Shown: positions 1 through 10,146, numbered from the stretch's first letter. The stretch: DNA of 32,787 bases from Rhizonema sp. NSF051 (GCA_029379265.1 JAQYWN010000005.1:1-32787), one strand, 5' to 3'. The notes: a model not told the origin generated them from the sequence alone. Program-made: numbers and translations.

Positions 1-49
1 TAATATATCTTATCAAGATTTACAGACATCGTGCTTGGTGTAATGTTTA

Positions 50-115
50 GTAGGGGCGGGTTGAACAATATGAACCTAGAAGTAGGTAGTGATTTGCACC
101 TTTTCCCCGCCTATA
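50..115. repeat. Dispersed GTAGGGGCGGG-type hairpin repeat, copy 1
   Basis: The stretch starts with gtaggggcggg and ends with ccccgcctat, so its ends can pair as a long-loop hairpin. It resembles the elements at 6199-6266, 6656-6786 and 13171-13236. It lies downstream of adk, in a gap of at least 171 bp that holds no gene I can see. It may sit between adk and the next operon gene outside the window. Membership of the same family is my inference from the shared arms. Confidence 0.5.
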
Positions 116-171
116 CAGTAGTTATTAGTACTGTTTGAAAAAAACAACCAATAACTAACTACTAACATCAG

Positions 172-726
172 TTACGAAACAATGACCTTTTTCAGTTCAG
201 AAGTGACTTCTTCTAGGGACTGGTTGCCATTCACTACAAGGAGTTGCTGGCGATCGCCATAGTAGTCAATCAAAGGTGCAGTTTCAGAGCGGTAGACTTC
301 TAAACGACGGCGAATCACTTCTTCAGTGTCGTCTTTTCGCCTTCTTTCCAATAAACGTGCTACTACAACATCATCTGGCACTTCTAAATTGACGACCTTT
401 TTGCTATCCTGATTAAGGTCTTGCAGTAATTCCTCTAGGAAAGATGCTTGATTAACAGTGCGGGGAAAGCCATCAAGAATCCAACCTGGGTTAACATCGG
501 GTTGTCTGAGCCGCTCTAGCACCATATCCTGCACGAGTAGGTCGGGAACTAACTCACCTCTATCTACATAACCTTGAGCTTTAATACCCAAAGAGGTTTG
601 TTCTTTCATCGCTTGACGCAATATATCACCTGTAGAAATATGAGGAATATTACAGTTGTCAGCTAATGTTTTAGCTTGAGTTCCTTTACCCGCCCCTGGC
701 GGTCCCAAGAAGATTAGTCGCGTCAC
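172..726 (-). CDS. adk: Adenylate kinase
   Basis: This is a cytoplasmic enzyme that interconverts ATP plus AMP with two ADP. The 184-residue protein opens with the P-loop [10 protein letters not shown] (about residues 8-17) and carries the AMP-site segment STGDILR and the DGFPRT motif. The LID is the short form without a zinc-binding domain, which fits the length. The start is GTG at 724-726 and shares one base with the secY stop (TAGTG), pointing to translational coupling. Its place after secY as the last visible gene of the spc-type cluster is the usual bacterial order. Confidence 0.97.
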   Translation of the reverse strand: MTRLIFLGPPGAGKGTQAKTLADNCNIPHISTGDILRQAMKEQTSLGIKAQGYVDRGELVPDLLVQDMVLERLRQPDVNPGWILDGFPRTVNQASFLEELLQDLNQDSKKVVNLEVPDDVVVARLLERRRKDDTEEVIRRRLEVYRSETAPLIDYYGDRQQLLVVNGNQSLEEVTSELKKVIVS

Positions 727-2042
727 TATTGTTTCACCATTCCTTCGTAGCGCTGAGAAATCAGGTAGGTTTGAATTTGTCTAGCAGTATCAATCGCCAC
801 ACCAACCAAAATTAACAAAGAGGTAGCACCAAAACCTCTAAAAGTTTTGACGTTCAAAGCACTTTCTACTGCGGTTGGGATAATAGCAATCAAACCTAAA
901 AAGATAGCACCCAAAAAAGTTAGTCTATTCAACACACGTTCAATATACTCAGTCGTTGCCTTCCCCGGACGAATCCCAGGAATGCTGGAACCCATTTTCT
1001 TCAAGTTCTGCGCCACATCCACCGGATTGACAATCAACGAAGAATAGAAGTAGCTAAAGAAAATGATTGAAACTAAGTAGATTAGAGCATATGCCCAAGA
1101 CCCAGAAGCGCCTGGAACAAGATAAGTTCTAACTATTTTGGAGTAATCTGGGTTGTGGATAAAGTTTTCTATCAAAAGTGGTAAACTCAGAACCGCTGCG
1201 GCAAAGATGATCGGCATTACGCCTCCTTGATTGAGCCGCAGTGGTAAAAAACTTCGCTGTTCTGCCAAGACACGCCGACCGACCTGACGACGCGCTGAAA
1301 TAATTGGGATGCGACGCATTCCTTCTTGGACAAAGACGATCCCGACAATCGTCGCGAGGAAAAGCAGCATGAGCACAACTACGCTCCCGACTGTTTCTCT
1401 TCCTCCTGTCTGAGCAAAATTGATCGTATCGCCCAATGATTTAGGCAGTGTCGCCACAATGTTGACAAAAATCAACAAAGATGCTCCATTCCCAACACCA
1501 CGCTCTGTAATCAGTTCAGATGCCCACATCACGAACATTGAACCTGCAACAAGAGCGAGCGCTGTCTCAGCTACAAAAATTGGACCGAAATCCAAGGCAA
1601 AGCTTTTAAGCCAGAAAGAGGCGATAAAGACACTTTGAATAATTGCCCAACCTGCGGCGACATAGCGGGTAATTTGGGAAATCTTCCTTCGTCCTGCTTC
1701 ACCTTCATTTTTCTGATAATTTTCTAAAGCTGGGATAGCAGCAGTCAGCAACTGGATAATAATAGAGGCGTTAATGTAAGGCAAAATGCCCAAAGCAAAA
1801 ACACCTAAAGCAGAAAGACCGCCTCCGGAGAAAATATCCAAAAAGCTTAATACTTGTTGGTTGCTACCTCCAAGAGCTGCTCGAAACTGCTCTCGATTAA
1901 TACCTGGTATTGGTATGTGTATACCCAATCGAACCAAAAACAAAATACCGACGGTAACAAGCAGCCGACCTCTTAGCCCTGCTGCTTGCGCCATTTGCAT
2001 AAAAGTTTCTTGAGCCGTTGGGGCTTTATCTCGACTGATCAT
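726..2042 (-). CDS. secY: Preprotein translocase subunit SecY
   Basis: SecY is the channel-forming subunit of the Sec translocon. In cyanobacteria it serves the plasma and thylakoid membranes. The 438-residue protein is strongly hydrophobic, with about ten membrane segments expected for the family. Visible family signatures include [14 protein letters not shown] near the N-terminus, [18 protein letters not shown] in the plug/TM2 area, and the cytoplasmic loop ARRQVGRR. The ATG start at 2040-2042 fits the family N-terminus. Its stop overlaps the adk start by one base. A 71-bp gap separates it from rplO. Confidence 0.98.
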   Translation of the reverse strand: MISRDKAPTAQETFMQMAQAAGLRGRLLVTVGILFLVRLGIHIPIPGINREQFRAALGGSNQQVLSFLDIFSGGGLSALGVFALGILPYINASIIIQLLTAAIPALENYQKNEGEAGRRKISQITRYVAAGWAIIQSVFIASFWLKSFALDFGPIFVAETALALVAGSMFVMWASELITERGVGNGASLLIFVNIVATLPKSLGDTINFAQTGGRETVGSVVVLMLLFLATIVGIVFVQEGMRRIPIISARRQVGRRVLAEQRSFLPLRLNQGGVMPIIFAAAVLSLPLLIENFIHNPDYSKIVRTYLVPGASGSWAYALIYLVSIIFFSYFYSSLIVNPVDVAQNLKKMGSSIPGIRPGKATTEYIERVLNRLTFLGAIFLGLIAIIPTAVESALNVKTFRGFGATSLLILVGVAIDTARQIQTYLISQRYEGMVKQ

Positions 2043-2113
2043 AAAGGGCTACCTTGATAGTGAAGTAAAGCGCGTGGCTAGAGTAGATGTATTTAGGTGC
2101 CATGTTCGTTAAC

Positions 2114-2560
2114 TCACTCTAAAACTTCACAACTCCCACCAGCTGCCTCAATTTTGGTACGAGCTGCGCCTGTAAATGCTGCTGCTTTAACCTTAAGCGC
2201 AATATTCAATTCCCCATTCCCTAAGATTTTTAAAGGTCCTTGATCGCCAGTAAGAATACCGGCTTCTTTTAACGAGGTTAATGTGACCTCTGTATCAGCA
2301 GGAAGGGAGGCTAGCTTTTCTACATTGATCGTAGTGTATTTTTTACGATTAATGAGAGGAAAGCCCTTCAACTTAGGTATCCGGCGGTATAATGGCTGTT
2401 GACCACCCTCAAAACCCGGTCTAGTACCAGAACCAGAGCGAGATTTTTGACCTCGCATACCGAGACCAGCACTGGCACCTTGACCTGCAGAAATACCTCG
2501 ACCTACACGACGACGGCGTTTCTTTGAGCCTTTTTGCGGACGAACATCATTGAGTCTCAT
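2114..2560 (-). CDS. rplO: 50S ribosomal protein L15
   Basis: L15 is a late-assembly protein of the large subunit. The 148-residue product has the expected very basic N-terminus ([13 protein letters not shown]), the Gly-rich [13 protein letters not shown] stretch and the RRIPKLKGF motif, and ends in a compact beta domain. It sits directly downstream of rpsE. The gene rpmD (L30), which lies between them in E. coli and Bacillus, is absent here, as is known for cyanobacteria. The length is normal. Confidence 0.97.
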   Translation of the reverse strand: MRLNDVRPQKGSKKRRRRVGRGISAGQGASAGLGMRGQKSRSGSGTRPGFEGGQQPLYRRIPKLKGFPLINRKKYTTINVEKLASLPADTEVTLTSLKEAGILTGDQGPLKILGNGELNIALKVKAAAFTGAARTKIEAAGGSCEVLE

Positions 2561-2597
2561 AATCTTAATATTGTGTAAGACTGTGTAATGATTATTT

Positions 2598-2652
2598 ACA
2601 TAATTGTTAATTGTTAGTTGTTAATTGCTGTTAACCACTAACTATTAACCAC
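2598..2652. repeat. AT-rich short-repeat hairpin between rpsE and rplO
   Basis: The left half repeats ttgttaattg/ttagttg units. The right half has complementary taaccactaactattaacc units, so the gap can fold on itself. Similar tracts fill many other gaps of this operon. This is the short tandemly repeated type common in heterocyst-forming cyanobacteria. Confidence 0.5.
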
Positions 2653-3180
2653 TTATATGTAAAGATTTTCTATGGGAATACCTCGGTCTTCGGCTACTTC
2701 TGCAAAGGTACGCAGTGTAGACAAGGCATTAACCGCAGCTCTAGCATTATTAAGTGGATTGTTTGATCCAAGTTGTTTAGCTAAGATATTGCGAACTCCT
2801 GCCAACTCCAAAACAGTACGGACTGCGCCACCGGCAATAACCCCAGTACCAGGTGCGGCCGGTCGCATCATTACCTTTGCACCGCCACCGACACCATCAA
2901 TTGGGTGCGGAATGGAGTTAGATTTAGTGATTGGTATATCAATGAGATGTTTTTTGCCGTCAGCTACGCCTTTTTTTACGGCACCAATAACATCTGAAGC
3001 TTTGCCTACTCCGACGCCTACTTGACCGCGTTCGTTTCCAACAACAACGATCGCTCGGAAACTCAGTTTTTTACCTCCTTTGACGACCTTGCTTACCCGT
3101 CGGATCTGAATGACCCGTTCTTGCCAGTTTGTTTCTTCTTTTTTTGTCCGATTGGTTTTACGACGATTAGCTGTTGCCAT
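2653..3180 (-). CDS. rpsE: 30S ribosomal protein S5
   Basis: S5 is a small-subunit protein involved in decoding fidelity and the mRNA entry helicase activity. The 175-residue protein has the dsRBD-like N-terminal domain ([26 protein letters not shown]) and the C-terminal segment with [20 protein letters not shown] Lys/Arg-rich N-terminal extension (about 25 residues) is typical of cyanobacterial and plastid forms. ATG start at 3178-3180. rplR lies 68 bp upstream and rplO about 90 bp downstream. Confidence 0.98.
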   Translation of the reverse strand: MATANRRKTNRTKKEETNWQERVIQIRRVSKVVKGGKKLSFRAIVVVGNERGQVGVGVGKASDVIGAVKKGVADGKKHLIDIPITKSNSIPHPIDGVGGGAKVMMRPAAPGTGVIAGGAVRTVLELAGVRNILAKQLGSNNPLNNARAAVNALSTLRTFAEVAEDRGIPIENLYI

Positions 3181-3248
3181 AATGAATTACTCAGAATTGT
3201 TAATTGCCAGTCTTCTATTAGCACTCATTGAGCCATTAGCGATTGACT

Positions 3249-3611
3249 TTAAAAATCTAAACCAGCTTCTCGCGCCGCTTCAGCTAATGCTTTAATCCGA
3301 CCGTGATAAAGATTACCACCGCGATCAAAAACGACTTTAGTGATCCCTTTTTCTTTTGATCGCACTGCGATTAATTTGCCAACTTCTGCCGAAGCTTCGC
3401 AGTTGGACCCTGAAGCTAATTTGGATTTCAATTCTGGTTCTAAACTTGAGGCTGCTACTAACGTATGCTGTAGTGTATCGTCAATAATTTGAGCATAAAT
3501 ATGCTCGTGGGATCGAAATACAGCTAGCCTTGGACGTTCTGTAGAACCATTAACTCTGCCACGAATGCGTCGATGGCGACGCTGCTTTGATTGTCTACGA
3601 GTTAACTTCAT
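3249..3611 (-). CDS. rplR: 50S ribosomal protein L18
   Basis: L18 binds 5S rRNA in the central protuberance. The 120-residue protein shows the basic N-terminus ([15 protein letters not shown]), [17 protein letters not shown], and the C-terminal [20 protein letters not shown]. Only two bases separate it from the end of rplF, so the two are very probably translationally coupled. The length is normal for the family. Confidence 0.98.
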   Translation of the reverse strand: MKLTRRQSKQRRHRRIRGRVNGSTERPRLAVFRSHEHIYAQIIDDTLQHTLVAASSLEPELKSKLASGSNCEASAEVGKLIAVRSKEKGITKVVFDRGGNLYHGRIKALAEAAREAGLDF

Positions 3612-3613
3612 TT

Positions 3614-4159
3614 TTACTTCTTGCTCTTACCAGTCTTACCTGCTTTACGTCTTACCACTTCACCGGCATAGCGAATACCTTTACCTTTATAAGGTTCTGG
3701 TCGGCGAACATCACGAATTTTAGCGGCTGTGTTGCCAACCTCTTCTTTGTCATAACCACTCACTATGACGTTGGTATTATTTTCCACAGCAAACTGAACT
3801 CCTGCTGGGGGAGCAATTTGCACTTGGTGGCTATAACCCATGTTCATAACTAAGTTACCACCTTGAACTTGTGCCCGGTAGCCAACTCCTTGGATTTCCA
3901 AACGCCGTTGAAATCCTGTAGAAACTCCTTCAACCATGTTGGCAACCAAAGTACGGCACAAACCGTGAAGTTGTCTGGAAGTGCGAGACTCATCCTGACG
4001 GGTTAAGAGTAATGTTTCTCCTTCTTGGGAGACTGTAACATTCGTCGGCAAATCGCGATGAAGTTCACCTTTAGGACCTTTAACAACAACTTTTGTGCCG
4101 TCTACAGTCACTTGTACCTTGGCAGGAATTGTAATTGGGCGTTTACCTATTCGAGACAT
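3614..4159 (-). CDS. rplF: 50S ribosomal protein L6
   Basis: L6 sits near the GTPase-associated centre of the large subunit. The 181-residue protein begins MSRIGKRPI and has the two repeated L6 folds. The conserved C-terminal [13 protein letters not shown] motif is complete, followed by a Lys-rich tail. ATG start at 4157-4159, with a gaga-type ribosome binding site just upstream. A 126-bp repeat-filled gap separates it from rpsH. Confidence 0.98.
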   Translation of the reverse strand: MSRIGKRPITIPAKVQVTVDGTKVVVKGPKGELHRDLPTNVTVSQEGETLLLTRQDESRTSRQLHGLCRTLVANMVEGVSTGFQRRLEIQGVGYRAQVQGGNLVMNMGYSHQVQIAPPAGVQFAVENNTNVIVSGYDKEEVGNTAAKIRDVRRPEPYKGKGIRYAGEVVRRKAGKTGKSKK

Positions 4160-4164
4160 AATTC

Positions 4165-4283
4165 TCCTTTTGTTAATTGTTGGTTGTTAGTTGTTAATTA
4201 TTAATTTTTAGTTGTTGGCAGTCATTAATGACGACTAACGACTATCGACTAGCAACTATCGACTAACTACCTACTAACATCGT
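4165..4283. repeat. AT-rich repeat-filled gap between rpsH and rplF
   Basis: The left part is built from ttgttaattg, ttggttg and ttagttg units. The right part has complementary tcattaatgacgactaacgac, gactatcgac and aactatcgac units, forming an interrupted hairpin. No ORF of note is present. Confidence 0.5.
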
Positions 4284-4285
4284 AC

Positions 4286-4687
4286 TTACCAAACATAAGC
4301 CAGCACTTCTCCACCCAAGTTTTGCCGTCGTGCTTCTCTGTCGGTCATTATGCCACTTGATGTAGAAATAATGGCAATGCCAATACCGCCTAGTACTCGT
4401 GGTAATTCTTTTTTGGTAGAGTATACGCGCAAACCCGGTTTGCTAACCCGCTTCAAAGTAGTGATCAGAGGTTGACGATGCTTGCCCTTATATTTTAAGG
4501 AGATCGCTAGATTAATTTTTACTCCCTCTCCGATTTCTTCAAAATCCCCAATAAAGCCTTCCTCTCGGAGTACTTTTGCAATACTACGAGTCATTCTTGT
4601 CGCAGGCACTTGTGTCGTTTGATGCCTCGCTAGGTTGGCATTGCGGATGCGCGTCAGCATATCTGCAATAGTGTCGTTAGCTGCCAT
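4286..4687 (-). CDS. rpsH: 30S ribosomal protein S8
   Basis: S8 binds the central domain of 16S rRNA. The 133-residue protein starts [16 protein letters not shown] and ends with the family signature [14 protein letters not shown] and GGEVLAYVW. It begins only 21 bp after rplE. In many bacteria rpsN (S14) lies between these two genes; here it is absent, consistent with the cyanobacterial arrangement in which rpsN is elsewhere. Confidence 0.98.
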   Translation of the reverse strand: MAANDTIADMLTRIRNANLARHQTTQVPATRMTRSIAKVLREEGFIGDFEEIGEGVKINLAISLKYKGKHRQPLITTLKRVSKPGLRVYSTKKELPRVLGGIGIAIISTSSGIMTDREARRQNLGGEVLAYVW

Positions 4688-4708
4688 CGTTTCCTCATTT
4701 AAATGAAC

Positions 4709-5257
4709 TTATTGATCTCTAAAAGGCATTCCCATCTCTTTAAGTAAAGCACGACCTTCTTCGTCGTTCTTTGCTGTAGTGATGATAGAAATATCCATTC
4801 CTCGGACTTGATCGATGCTATCGTACTCGATTTCTGGAAAAATCAGTTGCTCTCTGAGTCCTAAAGTATAATTGCCGCGTCCATCAAAGCTTTTGGGACT
4901 AATCCCACGAAAGTCTCTAATTCTAGGTAACGCTAGACTAATTAATCGGTCGAGAAAGGCATACATCCTTTCCCCTCTGAGAGTCACCATAATACCTACA
5001 GGCATACCTTGGCGAAGTTTAAAGCCTGCGATCGCTTTCTTTGCCCGCGTTACGACTGGTTTTTGACCGCTAATCAGAGCAATTTCACTTAAAGAAGCTT
5101 CTAAGGATTTAGCATTTTGAGCTGCTTCCCCCATACCTCGGTTAAGCGTAACTTTGATCACCTTCGGTACTTGATGAATGTTTGTGTACTGAAACTGATT
5201 GTTCAGTTTGGGGACTATAGAGTCTTGGTAAAGCGTTTTAAGTCTTGTTGTTGGCAT
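4709..5257 (-). CDS. rplE: 50S ribosomal protein L5
   Basis: L5 is a 5S rRNA-binding protein of the central protuberance. The 182-residue product contains [11 protein letters not shown], the [18 protein letters not shown] signature, [12 protein letters not shown] and the C-terminal [18 protein letters not shown]. The length matches the bacterial family. It is preceded by a 137-bp gap with a small inverted repeat (5343-5381) and followed closely by rpsH. Confidence 0.98.
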   Translation of the reverse strand: MPTTRLKTLYQDSIVPKLNNQFQYTNIHQVPKVIKVTLNRGMGEAAQNAKSLEASLSEIALISGQKPVVTRAKKAIAGFKLRQGMPVGIMVTLRGERMYAFLDRLISLALPRIRDFRGISPKSFDGRGNYTLGLREQLIFPEIEYDSIDQVRGMDISIITTAKNDEEGRALLKEMGMPFRDQ

Positions 5258-5342
5258 AGTTTTAAGAGTGATTATCCCTGGGCTTTGTCAGGGAACGTTG
5301 TTGGTTCTAGGGTTGAGTGTAGTTATCTATTAGTGAAGAATT

Positions 5343-5381
5343 GTTAATTGTTTGACTAATTACTGATCATTAACAATTAAC
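5343..5381. repeat. Short inverted repeat between rplX and rplE
   Basis: gttaattg at 5343-5350 pairs with caattaac at 5374-5381, a perfect 8-bp stem within an AT-rich tract of the operon-gap repeat type. Confidence 0.45.
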
Positions 5382-5394
5382 TATTAACCTACAA

Positions 5395-5742
5395 CTATTT
5401 ATCGATGATTTCGCCAGTTTTCTTCAGCATCCGTACTTTCTTTCCTTCCGAGGTGAAGGTATAACAAATACGACTAGCAACGTTTTGTTTGGTGGAATAG
5501 AGCATCACGTTAGAACTATGAATTGGAAATTCCTGAGTGACGATGCGCCCGGATTCTCCTTCTTGCTGTGGTTTTACGTGCTTAGTTTTAATATTGACAC
5601 CTTTAACAACAACTTTGCTAAGTTGGGGAAATGCTTTAACGATTTCACCGACTTTGCCTTTGTCTTTTCCGGCAATCACCTGTACGGTGTCGCCAGTTTT
5701 GACATGCATTTTGTGGAACTGTTTTTCTATTTTTAGCGACAT
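5395..5742 (-). CDS. rplX: 50S ribosomal protein L24
   Basis: L24 is an assembly-initiating protein of the large subunit. The 115-residue product carries the KOW motif ([18 protein letters not shown], about residues 17-34) followed by [15 protein letters not shown]. Its ATG shares one base with the rplN stop (TAATG), a classic coupled arrangement. The length is normal. Confidence 0.98.
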   Translation of the reverse strand: MSLKIEKQFHKMHVKTGDTVQVIAGKDKGKVGEIVKAFPQLSKVVVKGVNIKTKHVKPQQEGESGRIVTQEFPIHSSNVMLYSTKQNVASRICYTFTSEGKKVRMLKKTGEIIDK

Positions 5743-6110
5743 TACAGCACCTCCGGAGCCAAGGACACAATTTTTGTAAAGTTTTTGTCCCGCAGTTCTC
5801 GTGCAACCGGACCAAATACTCTGGTTCCTCTAGGATTGCCGTCTTTGTTAATAATAACTGCTGCATTGTCGTCGAAACGAATACTCATCCCACTGTCTCG
5901 ATTGATATTGTGTCGAGTGCGGACAATCACTGCTTCCACAACGTCTGATTTTTTGACAGCCATATTCGGAATTGCATCTTTGACAACAGCAACAATCTTA
6001 TCACCGACAAAACCGTAACGGCGGTTTCCTGCGCCTAAGACACGGATGCACATTAATTTGCGGGCACCGCTATTATCAGCAACATTAAGGTAACTTTGGG
6101 GTTGAATCAC
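5742..6110 (-). CDS. rplN: 50S ribosomal protein L14
   Basis: L14 lies at the subunit interface and contacts 16S rRNA (bridge B8). The 122-residue protein starts [19 protein letters not shown] and contains [13 protein letters not shown] and the C-terminal [20 protein letters not shown]. The length and termini are typical. Its stop overlaps the rplX start by one base. Confidence 0.98.
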   Translation of the reverse strand: MIQPQSYLNVADNSGARKLMCIRVLGAGNRRYGFVGDKIVAVVKDAIPNMAVKKSDVVEAVIVRTRHNINRDSGMSIRFDDNAAVIINKDGNPRGTRVFGPVARELRDKNFTKIVSLAPEVL

Positions 6111-6198
6111 GTTCTTATCTCCCTTTATGTGTTGTTAGTTATTAGTTGTTAATTGTCAGTTTTTGGCTTTCGGTTATCAAAAACTGTGACTAACGACT

Positions 6199-6266
6199 GT
6201 ACGGGCGGATTGGCGTCTGATTGTTCGTTTTTACTCACAAGTTACTAAATTAAACCCACCCCTACT
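6199..6266. repeat. Dispersed GTACGGGCGG-type hairpin repeat, copy 2
   Basis: gtacgggcgg at 6199-6208 and taaacccacccctact at 6251-6266 are the degenerate ends of the same family seen at 13171-13236. It fills the gap between rpsQ and rplN and ends six bases before the rpsQ stop codon. The preceding 70 bp are AT-rich gtta/gttatta repeats. Confidence 0.5.
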
Positions 6267-6271
6267 AACTT

Positions 6272-6520
6272 TTAACTATTTTTGGTACTGAGAATCTCTT
6301 TGAGTGTCCAGCGCTTAGTCTTACTCAGGGGTCTAGTTTCTTCAATCCGAACGCGATCGCCTATTTTGCACTGATTGTCTTCATCGTGAACTTTATAGCG
6401 CTGGGTTTTCACTACAATTTTGCCGTACTTAGGATGGGGAGCGCGGTTTTCTATGGCGACAACTACAGTTTTCTGCATTTTGTCGCTCACAACTAAGCCA
6501 ACTCGTTCTTTAACTGCCAT
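6272..6520 (-). CDS. rpsQ: 30S ribosomal protein S17
   Basis: S17 is a primary 16S rRNA-binding protein with an OB fold. The 82-residue product reads [20 protein letters not shown], then [14 protein letters not shown] and [18 protein letters not shown]. All are signature segments of the family. The length is typical. It lies between rpmC and rplN, its standard place. Confidence 0.98.
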   Translation of the reverse strand: MAVKERVGLVVSDKMQKTVVVAIENRAPHPKYGKIVVKTQRYKVHDEDNQCKIGDRVRIEETRPLSKTKRWTLKEILSTKNS

Positions 6521-6655
6521 GATTTCCGTTCTTTAGTTTTAGTTATGAGTTATGAGTTAAAAATGCCAGAGTACTTTTTACTTGACTCCTAACTCCTGTA
6601 CGGGCTGGTTTAATCAGATAACGTACATCAGTATAGAAAATTGCTCAAGAAAACT

Positions 6656-6786
6656 TACTGTACGGGCAGGTTTCATGAGAAAACTTGCCTACTCAATAAA
6701 ATCTTCCTTGAAAACCTACTGTACGGGCAGGTTTCATGAGAAAACTTGCCTACTCAATAAAATCTTCCTTGAAAACCTGCCCCTAC
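6656..6786. repeat. 61-bp tandem duplication within a GTACGGGCAGG dispersed repeat
   Basis: Two near-identical 61-base units start with tactgtacgggcaggtttc at 6656 and 6717. Each contains catgagaaaacttgcctac and aataaaatcttccttgaaaa. A more diverged relative precedes them (from about 6596, gtacgggctggttt). The block ends with aaacctgcccctac at 6773-6786, whose last bases include the rpmC stop codon (6783-6785). It fills the gap between rpmC and rpsQ. Confidence 0.75.
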
Positions 6787-7001
6787 TGACTTTGTGTAGC
6801 CGCTTTCCGTTTCCGTTCGCCTTCTACTGTTAACAACTGAGCTAGACGGTGGCGAGCATGTTTAAATTGATGAGGTTTTTCTAGTTGTCTGGTAGCTTTT
6901 TGCAGCCGCAACTGAAATAGTTGCTTTTTGACGGCTAAAATTTCCCCGTTCAATTGTTCGTCACTTAATTCTCTGGCGTCTGAAATTTTAGGAAGAGGCA
7001 T
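6783..7001 (-). CDS. rpmC: 50S ribosomal protein L29
   Basis: L29 lies at the peptide exit tunnel. The 72-residue protein has the helical-hairpin signature LSDEQLNGEILAVKKQLFQL and KHARHRLAQLLTV. Its C-terminal tail (GERKRKAATQSQ) is close to the family length. The stop codon lies inside the right end of a dispersed repeat, so the repeat abuts or slightly shaped the very C-terminus. It begins three bases after rplP. Confidence 0.96.
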   Translation of the reverse strand: MPLPKISDARELSDEQLNGEILAVKKQLFQLRLQKATRQLEKPHQFKHARHRLAQLLTVEGERKRKAATQSQ

Positions 7002-7004
7002 AAC

Positions 7005-7433
7005 TTATACCTGAGGCGTCTCTTCTGGAGAGCGCATAATAAACTTGGTTTTAATTGGCAATTTGTATGCTGCCAAACGCATGGCTTCTCGAGCCGTTTC
7101 TTCGGTAACTCCACCAATTTCAAACATAATCCGTCCTGGTTTGACGACAGCTACCCAAAATTCAGGTGAACCTTTACCGGAACCCATCCGAGTTTCTGCG
7201 GGACGCATGGTAACTGGCTTATCTGGGAAAATCCGAATCCAGATTTTACCACCCCTGCGAATATAGCGAGTCATTGCCCGACGGGAAGCTTCAATTTGCC
7301 GGGAAGTTATCCATGCTGGCTCTAAGGCTTGGAGCGCAAAATCACCAAAGTTTAGATTGCTACCGCGTGTAGCCATCCCTTCCATTCGTCCGCGCTGTTG
7401 TTTGCGGAATTTAGTTCTTCTAGGACTTAACAT
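7005..7433 (-). CDS. rplP: 50S ribosomal protein L16
   Basis: L16 helps position tRNA near the A site. The 142-residue protein starts [17 protein letters not shown] and includes the signatures [31 protein letters not shown] and [10 protein letters not shown]. The length is standard. The 3-bp spacing to rpmC is tight. A repeat-filled gap precedes it toward rpsC. Confidence 0.98.
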   Translation of the reverse strand: MLSPRRTKFRKQQRGRMEGMATRGSNLNFGDFALQALEPAWITSRQIEASRRAMTRYIRRGGKIWIRIFPDKPVTMRPAETRMGSGKGSPEFWVAVVKPGRIMFEIGGVTEETAREAMRLAAYKLPIKTKFIMRSPEETPQV

Positions 7434-7451
7434 GATTTATTACTTGAGTAG

Positions 7452-7512
7452 TGTTAGTTGTTAGTTGTTAGTTGTTAGTCGTTACTAATGACAACTAACT
7501 ATTAACAACTAA
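7452..7512. repeat. Heptamer tandem repeat hairpin between rpsC and rplP
   Basis: Four perfect tandem copies of tgttagt lie at 7452-7479. They are followed by complementary acaactaactattaacaact units ending at the rpsC stop, so the RNA can fold into a long imperfect hairpin. The 7-base period fits cyanobacterial short tandemly repeated repetitive (STRR) sequences. Confidence 0.65.
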
Positions 7513-8268
7513 CTATCCTTCGTTTGAACGGTCTTCAAATTGCTGGCGACGGCGTTGTTGTTGGCGGCGACGGGGTTCGCGTTCGCGAGATGTTGGTTGA
7601 GAGGGGGCTTCTTCCTGTCCGGGAATTATTTCTCCCTTAAATACCCACACTTTAATTCCAAGAATGCCATAGACAGTTTTGGCTGTGCAGTATGAGTAGT
7701 CAATGTCTGCCCGTAAAGTATGTAGAGGAACTCTGCCTTCACGAGTCCACTCTGTTCGGGCAATTTCCGCACCGTTGAGACGACCACCCACTTGAACTTT
7801 GATACCTTGCACTCCTGCACGTTGGGCACGCTGAATAGCTTGCCGCACGACTCGTCGGAAGGATACCCGACGTTCTAACTGTTGAGCAATGTATTCCGCA
7901 ATCAGGTAGGCATCAGCGTCAACTCGTTGCACTTCAACTACGTTGATCCGAATTTGGCGATTACCACCCAATGCTTGTTGGAGTCCGACACGCAACGATT
8001 CTATACCTTGTCCACCGCGACCGACGACTACACCAGGTCGAGCTGTGCGGATCTCTAAATCGATTTGGTCAGCTTTGCGATCAATCCGCACTTCCGAGAT
8101 TCCGGCATTGTTTTGAGCGTATCTTCCCAGCTTGTCTTCTATATATTTACGAAGTTTATAATCTTCTTGCAGAAGTTCTGGATAGCGGTCGGAATTAGCA
8201 AACCAACGAGATTGGTGTTCTTGGGTAATTCCTAAACGAAAACCTACTGGATGAATCTTTTGTCCCAC
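7513..8268 (-). CDS. rpsC: 30S ribosomal protein S3
   Basis: S3 forms part of the mRNA entry channel. The 251-residue product has the N-terminal [13 protein letters not shown], the KH domain with [10 protein letters not shown] (about residues 75-84), and the C-terminal domain with [18 protein letters not shown]. The tail is unusually rich in Arg and Gln ([15 protein letters not shown]), extending beyond the bacterial core as in many cyanobacterial S3 proteins. rplV lies 52 bp upstream. Confidence 0.98.
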   Translation of the reverse strand: MGQKIHPVGFRLGITQEHQSRWFANSDRYPELLQEDYKLRKYIEDKLGRYAQNNAGISEVRIDRKADQIDLEIRTARPGVVVGRGGQGIESLRVGLQQALGGNRQIRINVVEVQRVDADAYLIAEYIAQQLERRVSFRRVVRQAIQRAQRAGVQGIKVQVGGRLNGAEIARTEWTREGRVPLHTLRADIDYSYCTAKTVYGILGIKVWVFKGEIIPGQEEAPSQPTSREREPRRRQQQRRRQQFEDRSNEG

Positions 8269-8320
8269 AAATGCTTCCTCTAAAATTTCTTCCTGTACAC
8301 AATTTTTCGTTTAGGTGTGC

Positions 8321-8680
8321 TTATTTAGCTGTGTTATCAGCAGCCACCGCCACAGTGATATGGCACGTTGGCTTGCGAATTTGGTAAGCTCGACCTTGTG
8401 CTCTTGGTTGGAACCGTTTCAACACTGGACCTTGGTCGGCGTATGCTTGAGTCACTTTAAGAAGCGCTCGATCTAACCCTGCATTGTGTTCCGCATTAGC
8501 CGCCGCACTTCTTAAAACCTTCAAGACTGGATCGCAGGCTCGGTAAGGCATAAATTCAAGGATAATGAGCGCTTCTCGGTAGGAACGCCCTCGAATTTGA
8601 TCGAGTACGCGACGTACTTTATAGGGAGACATGCGTATAAAACGCGCGATCGCTTTGACTTCAGTAGTATCAGTAGCCAT
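8321..8680 (-). CDS. rplV: 50S ribosomal protein L22
   Basis: L22 lines the peptide exit tunnel with its beta hairpin. The 119-residue protein contains [20 protein letters not shown], the AAANAEHN segment, and the hairpin region [20 protein letters not shown]. The length is typical. An AT-rich repeat (ttagttgttcattgttaatt and complements, about 8699-8756) separates it from rpsS. Confidence 0.98.
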   Translation of the reverse strand: MATDTTEVKAIARFIRMSPYKVRRVLDQIRGRSYREALIILEFMPYRACDPVLKVLRSAAANAEHNAGLDRALLKVTQAYADQGPVLKRFQPRAQGRAYQIRKPTCHITVAVAADNTAK

Positions 8681-8756
8681 ATATTTTCTCCAACTTTGTT
8701 AGTTGTTCATTGTTAATTGTTGATTGTAAGAATGCAATTAACAATTACCCAATTAA

Positions 8757-9035
8757 CTATCTCCCCGCTTTTTTATCACTTTTGGAGTGACCTCTAAAGC
8801 TACGTGTAGGTGCGAATTCACCTAATTTGTGTCCTACCATCTGGTCTGATACGAAAACAGGAACGTGCTGGCGCCCATTATGAACAGCGATGGTGTGACC
8901 TACCATTTCCGGTAAGATTGTTGAAGCCCGCGACCAGGTTTTGATGACTTCTTTTCTGTTGTTTTCATTAAGCCGCTCAATCTTTTCCAGAAGATGATCG
9001 GCAACAAAAGGACCTTTTTTTAGAGAACGACCCAT
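8757..9035 (-). CDS. rpsS: 30S ribosomal protein S19
   Basis: S19 binds the head of the small subunit with S13. The 92-residue product starts [16 protein letters not shown] and includes [20 protein letters not shown] and [15 protein letters not shown]. All are strongly conserved in the family. The length is exact for the family. A 137-bp AT-rich gap separates it from rplB. Confidence 0.98.
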   Translation of the reverse strand: MGRSLKKGPFVADHLLEKIERLNENNRKEVIKTWSRASTILPEMVGHTIAVHNGRQHVPVFVSDQMVGHKLGEFAPTRSFRGHSKSDKKAGR

Positions 9036-9172
9036 AGTTTTATTTCGGATGAGAGGAGTTATTTTTTCGGATGAACGGATGCTTGTATTGACGAGTTTCT
9101 AATCAATTAAGATCAACTTTTTAACTCATTAGGAACCCATCATCTAAAACCCAAAATCTAAAATTTTAAATT

Positions 9173-10036
9173 TTATGATTCGCGTCCACCACGACCGCGC
9201 TTGGAAGACTTGCGGCGACGACGTACAATCAACTTGCTACTGGGTTTTTTCGGTTTGCGTGTTTTCAAACCCAAAGCAGGTTTACCCCAAGGTGTCACAG
9301 GTCCCGATCTCCCGATGGGTGCTCTACCTTCACCACCACCGTGGGGATGGTCTACTGGGTTCATGACACTACCTCTAACGGTAGGACGGCGACCTTTCCA
9401 ACGGTTTCTTCCTGCTTTACCCAAACTTAGGTTGCGGGCCTCGATGTTGCCTACTTGTCCGATGGTGGCGTAGCACTCGCGCCGGATCATGCGGACTTCT
9501 CCTGAAGGTAACCTCAGAGTAACGTAGCTACCCTCTTTTGCCATCACCTGAGCTGTGGCACCTGCTGAACGAACGAATTGAGCACCTTTTCCAGGTGTTA
9601 GTTCGACGTTATGAACGTTGCTTCCCAAGGGAATGTTAGACAGGGGTAAAGCATTACCATTTTCGATTGGAGCATCGGAACCTGCAATAATTGTTGTTCC
9701 CACTGCCAAACCTTGGGGATGGAGAATGTAACGCTTTTCGCCGTCTTGGTATTCTAAAAGGGCAATCCGCGCATTCCGGTTTGGATCGTATTCAACTGCT
9801 ACAACTTTAGCTGGAATACTACGCTTATCCCGTTTAAAGTCAATAATGCGATAAAGACGTTTGTGTCCGCCACCCCGGTGCCGACAGGTAATACGCCCTT
9901 GATTATTTCGACCTTTGCGGCGATGTATGTGTTCTGTTAGTGATTTCTCAGGCTTCGATTTCGTAATTTCAGCAAAATCAGAGATCGTTACCTGACGAGT
10001 ACTGGGGGTATAAGGGCGAAAAGAACGGGTACCCAT
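9173..10036 (-). CDS. rplB: 50S ribosomal protein L2
   Basis: L2 is a 23S rRNA-binding protein needed for subunit joining and peptidyl transfer. The 287-residue protein contains [14 protein letters not shown], the SH3-like core, and the hallmark [18 protein letters not shown] near the C-terminus, followed by a very basic tail ([16 protein letters not shown]). The length is slightly above the bacterial average and typical for cyanobacteria. ATG start at 10034-10036, followed by a heptamer-repeat gap toward rplW. Confidence 0.98.
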   Translation of the reverse strand: MGTRSFRPYTPSTRQVTISDFAEITKSKPEKSLTEHIHRRKGRNNQGRITCRHRGGGHKRLYRIIDFKRDKRSIPAKVVAVEYDPNRNARIALLEYQDGEKRYILHPQGLAVGTTIIAGSDAPIENGNALPLSNIPLGSNVHNVELTPGKGAQFVRSAGATAQVMAKEGSYVTLRLPSGEVRMIRRECYATIGQVGNIEARNLSLGKAGRNRWKGRRPTVRGSVMNPVDHPHGGGEGRAPIGRSGPVTPWGKPALGLKTRKPKKPSSKLIVRRRRKSSKRGRGGRES

Positions 10037-10044
10037 AGAAGTTC

Positions 10045-10138
10045 TTGGTTGTTAGTTATTGGTTATTGGTTATTGGTTGTTGGTTGTTGGTTATTGGTTG
10101 TAATAACTACTAACCACTAACCACTAACCACTAACCCA
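10045..10138. repeat. Heptamer STRR hairpin between rplW and rplB
   Basis: Six tandem heptamers (ttattgg or ttgttgg) run from 10056 to 10097. They are followed by three taaccac heptamers and a partial fourth (10111-10138). The two blocks are largely complementary, so they can form a long imperfect stem. It is the clearest STRR tract of the window. Confidence 0.75.
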
Positions 10139-10146
10139 AAACCGAG

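Noticed and set aside
847-2013. Plus-strand frames inside secY (847-1047, 1420-1638, 1786-2013)
   Set aside because: They mirror the well-supported secY on the minus strand and have no family features or ribosome binding sites.
6656-6786. CRISPR array from the 61-bp repeats
   Set aside because: The units are directly adjacent with no unique spacers, so it is a simple tandem duplication.
10045-10138. CRISPR or phage attachment site from the heptamer tract
   Set aside because: The units are only 7 bases, without spacers, and recur across the operon gaps as STRR-type repeats.
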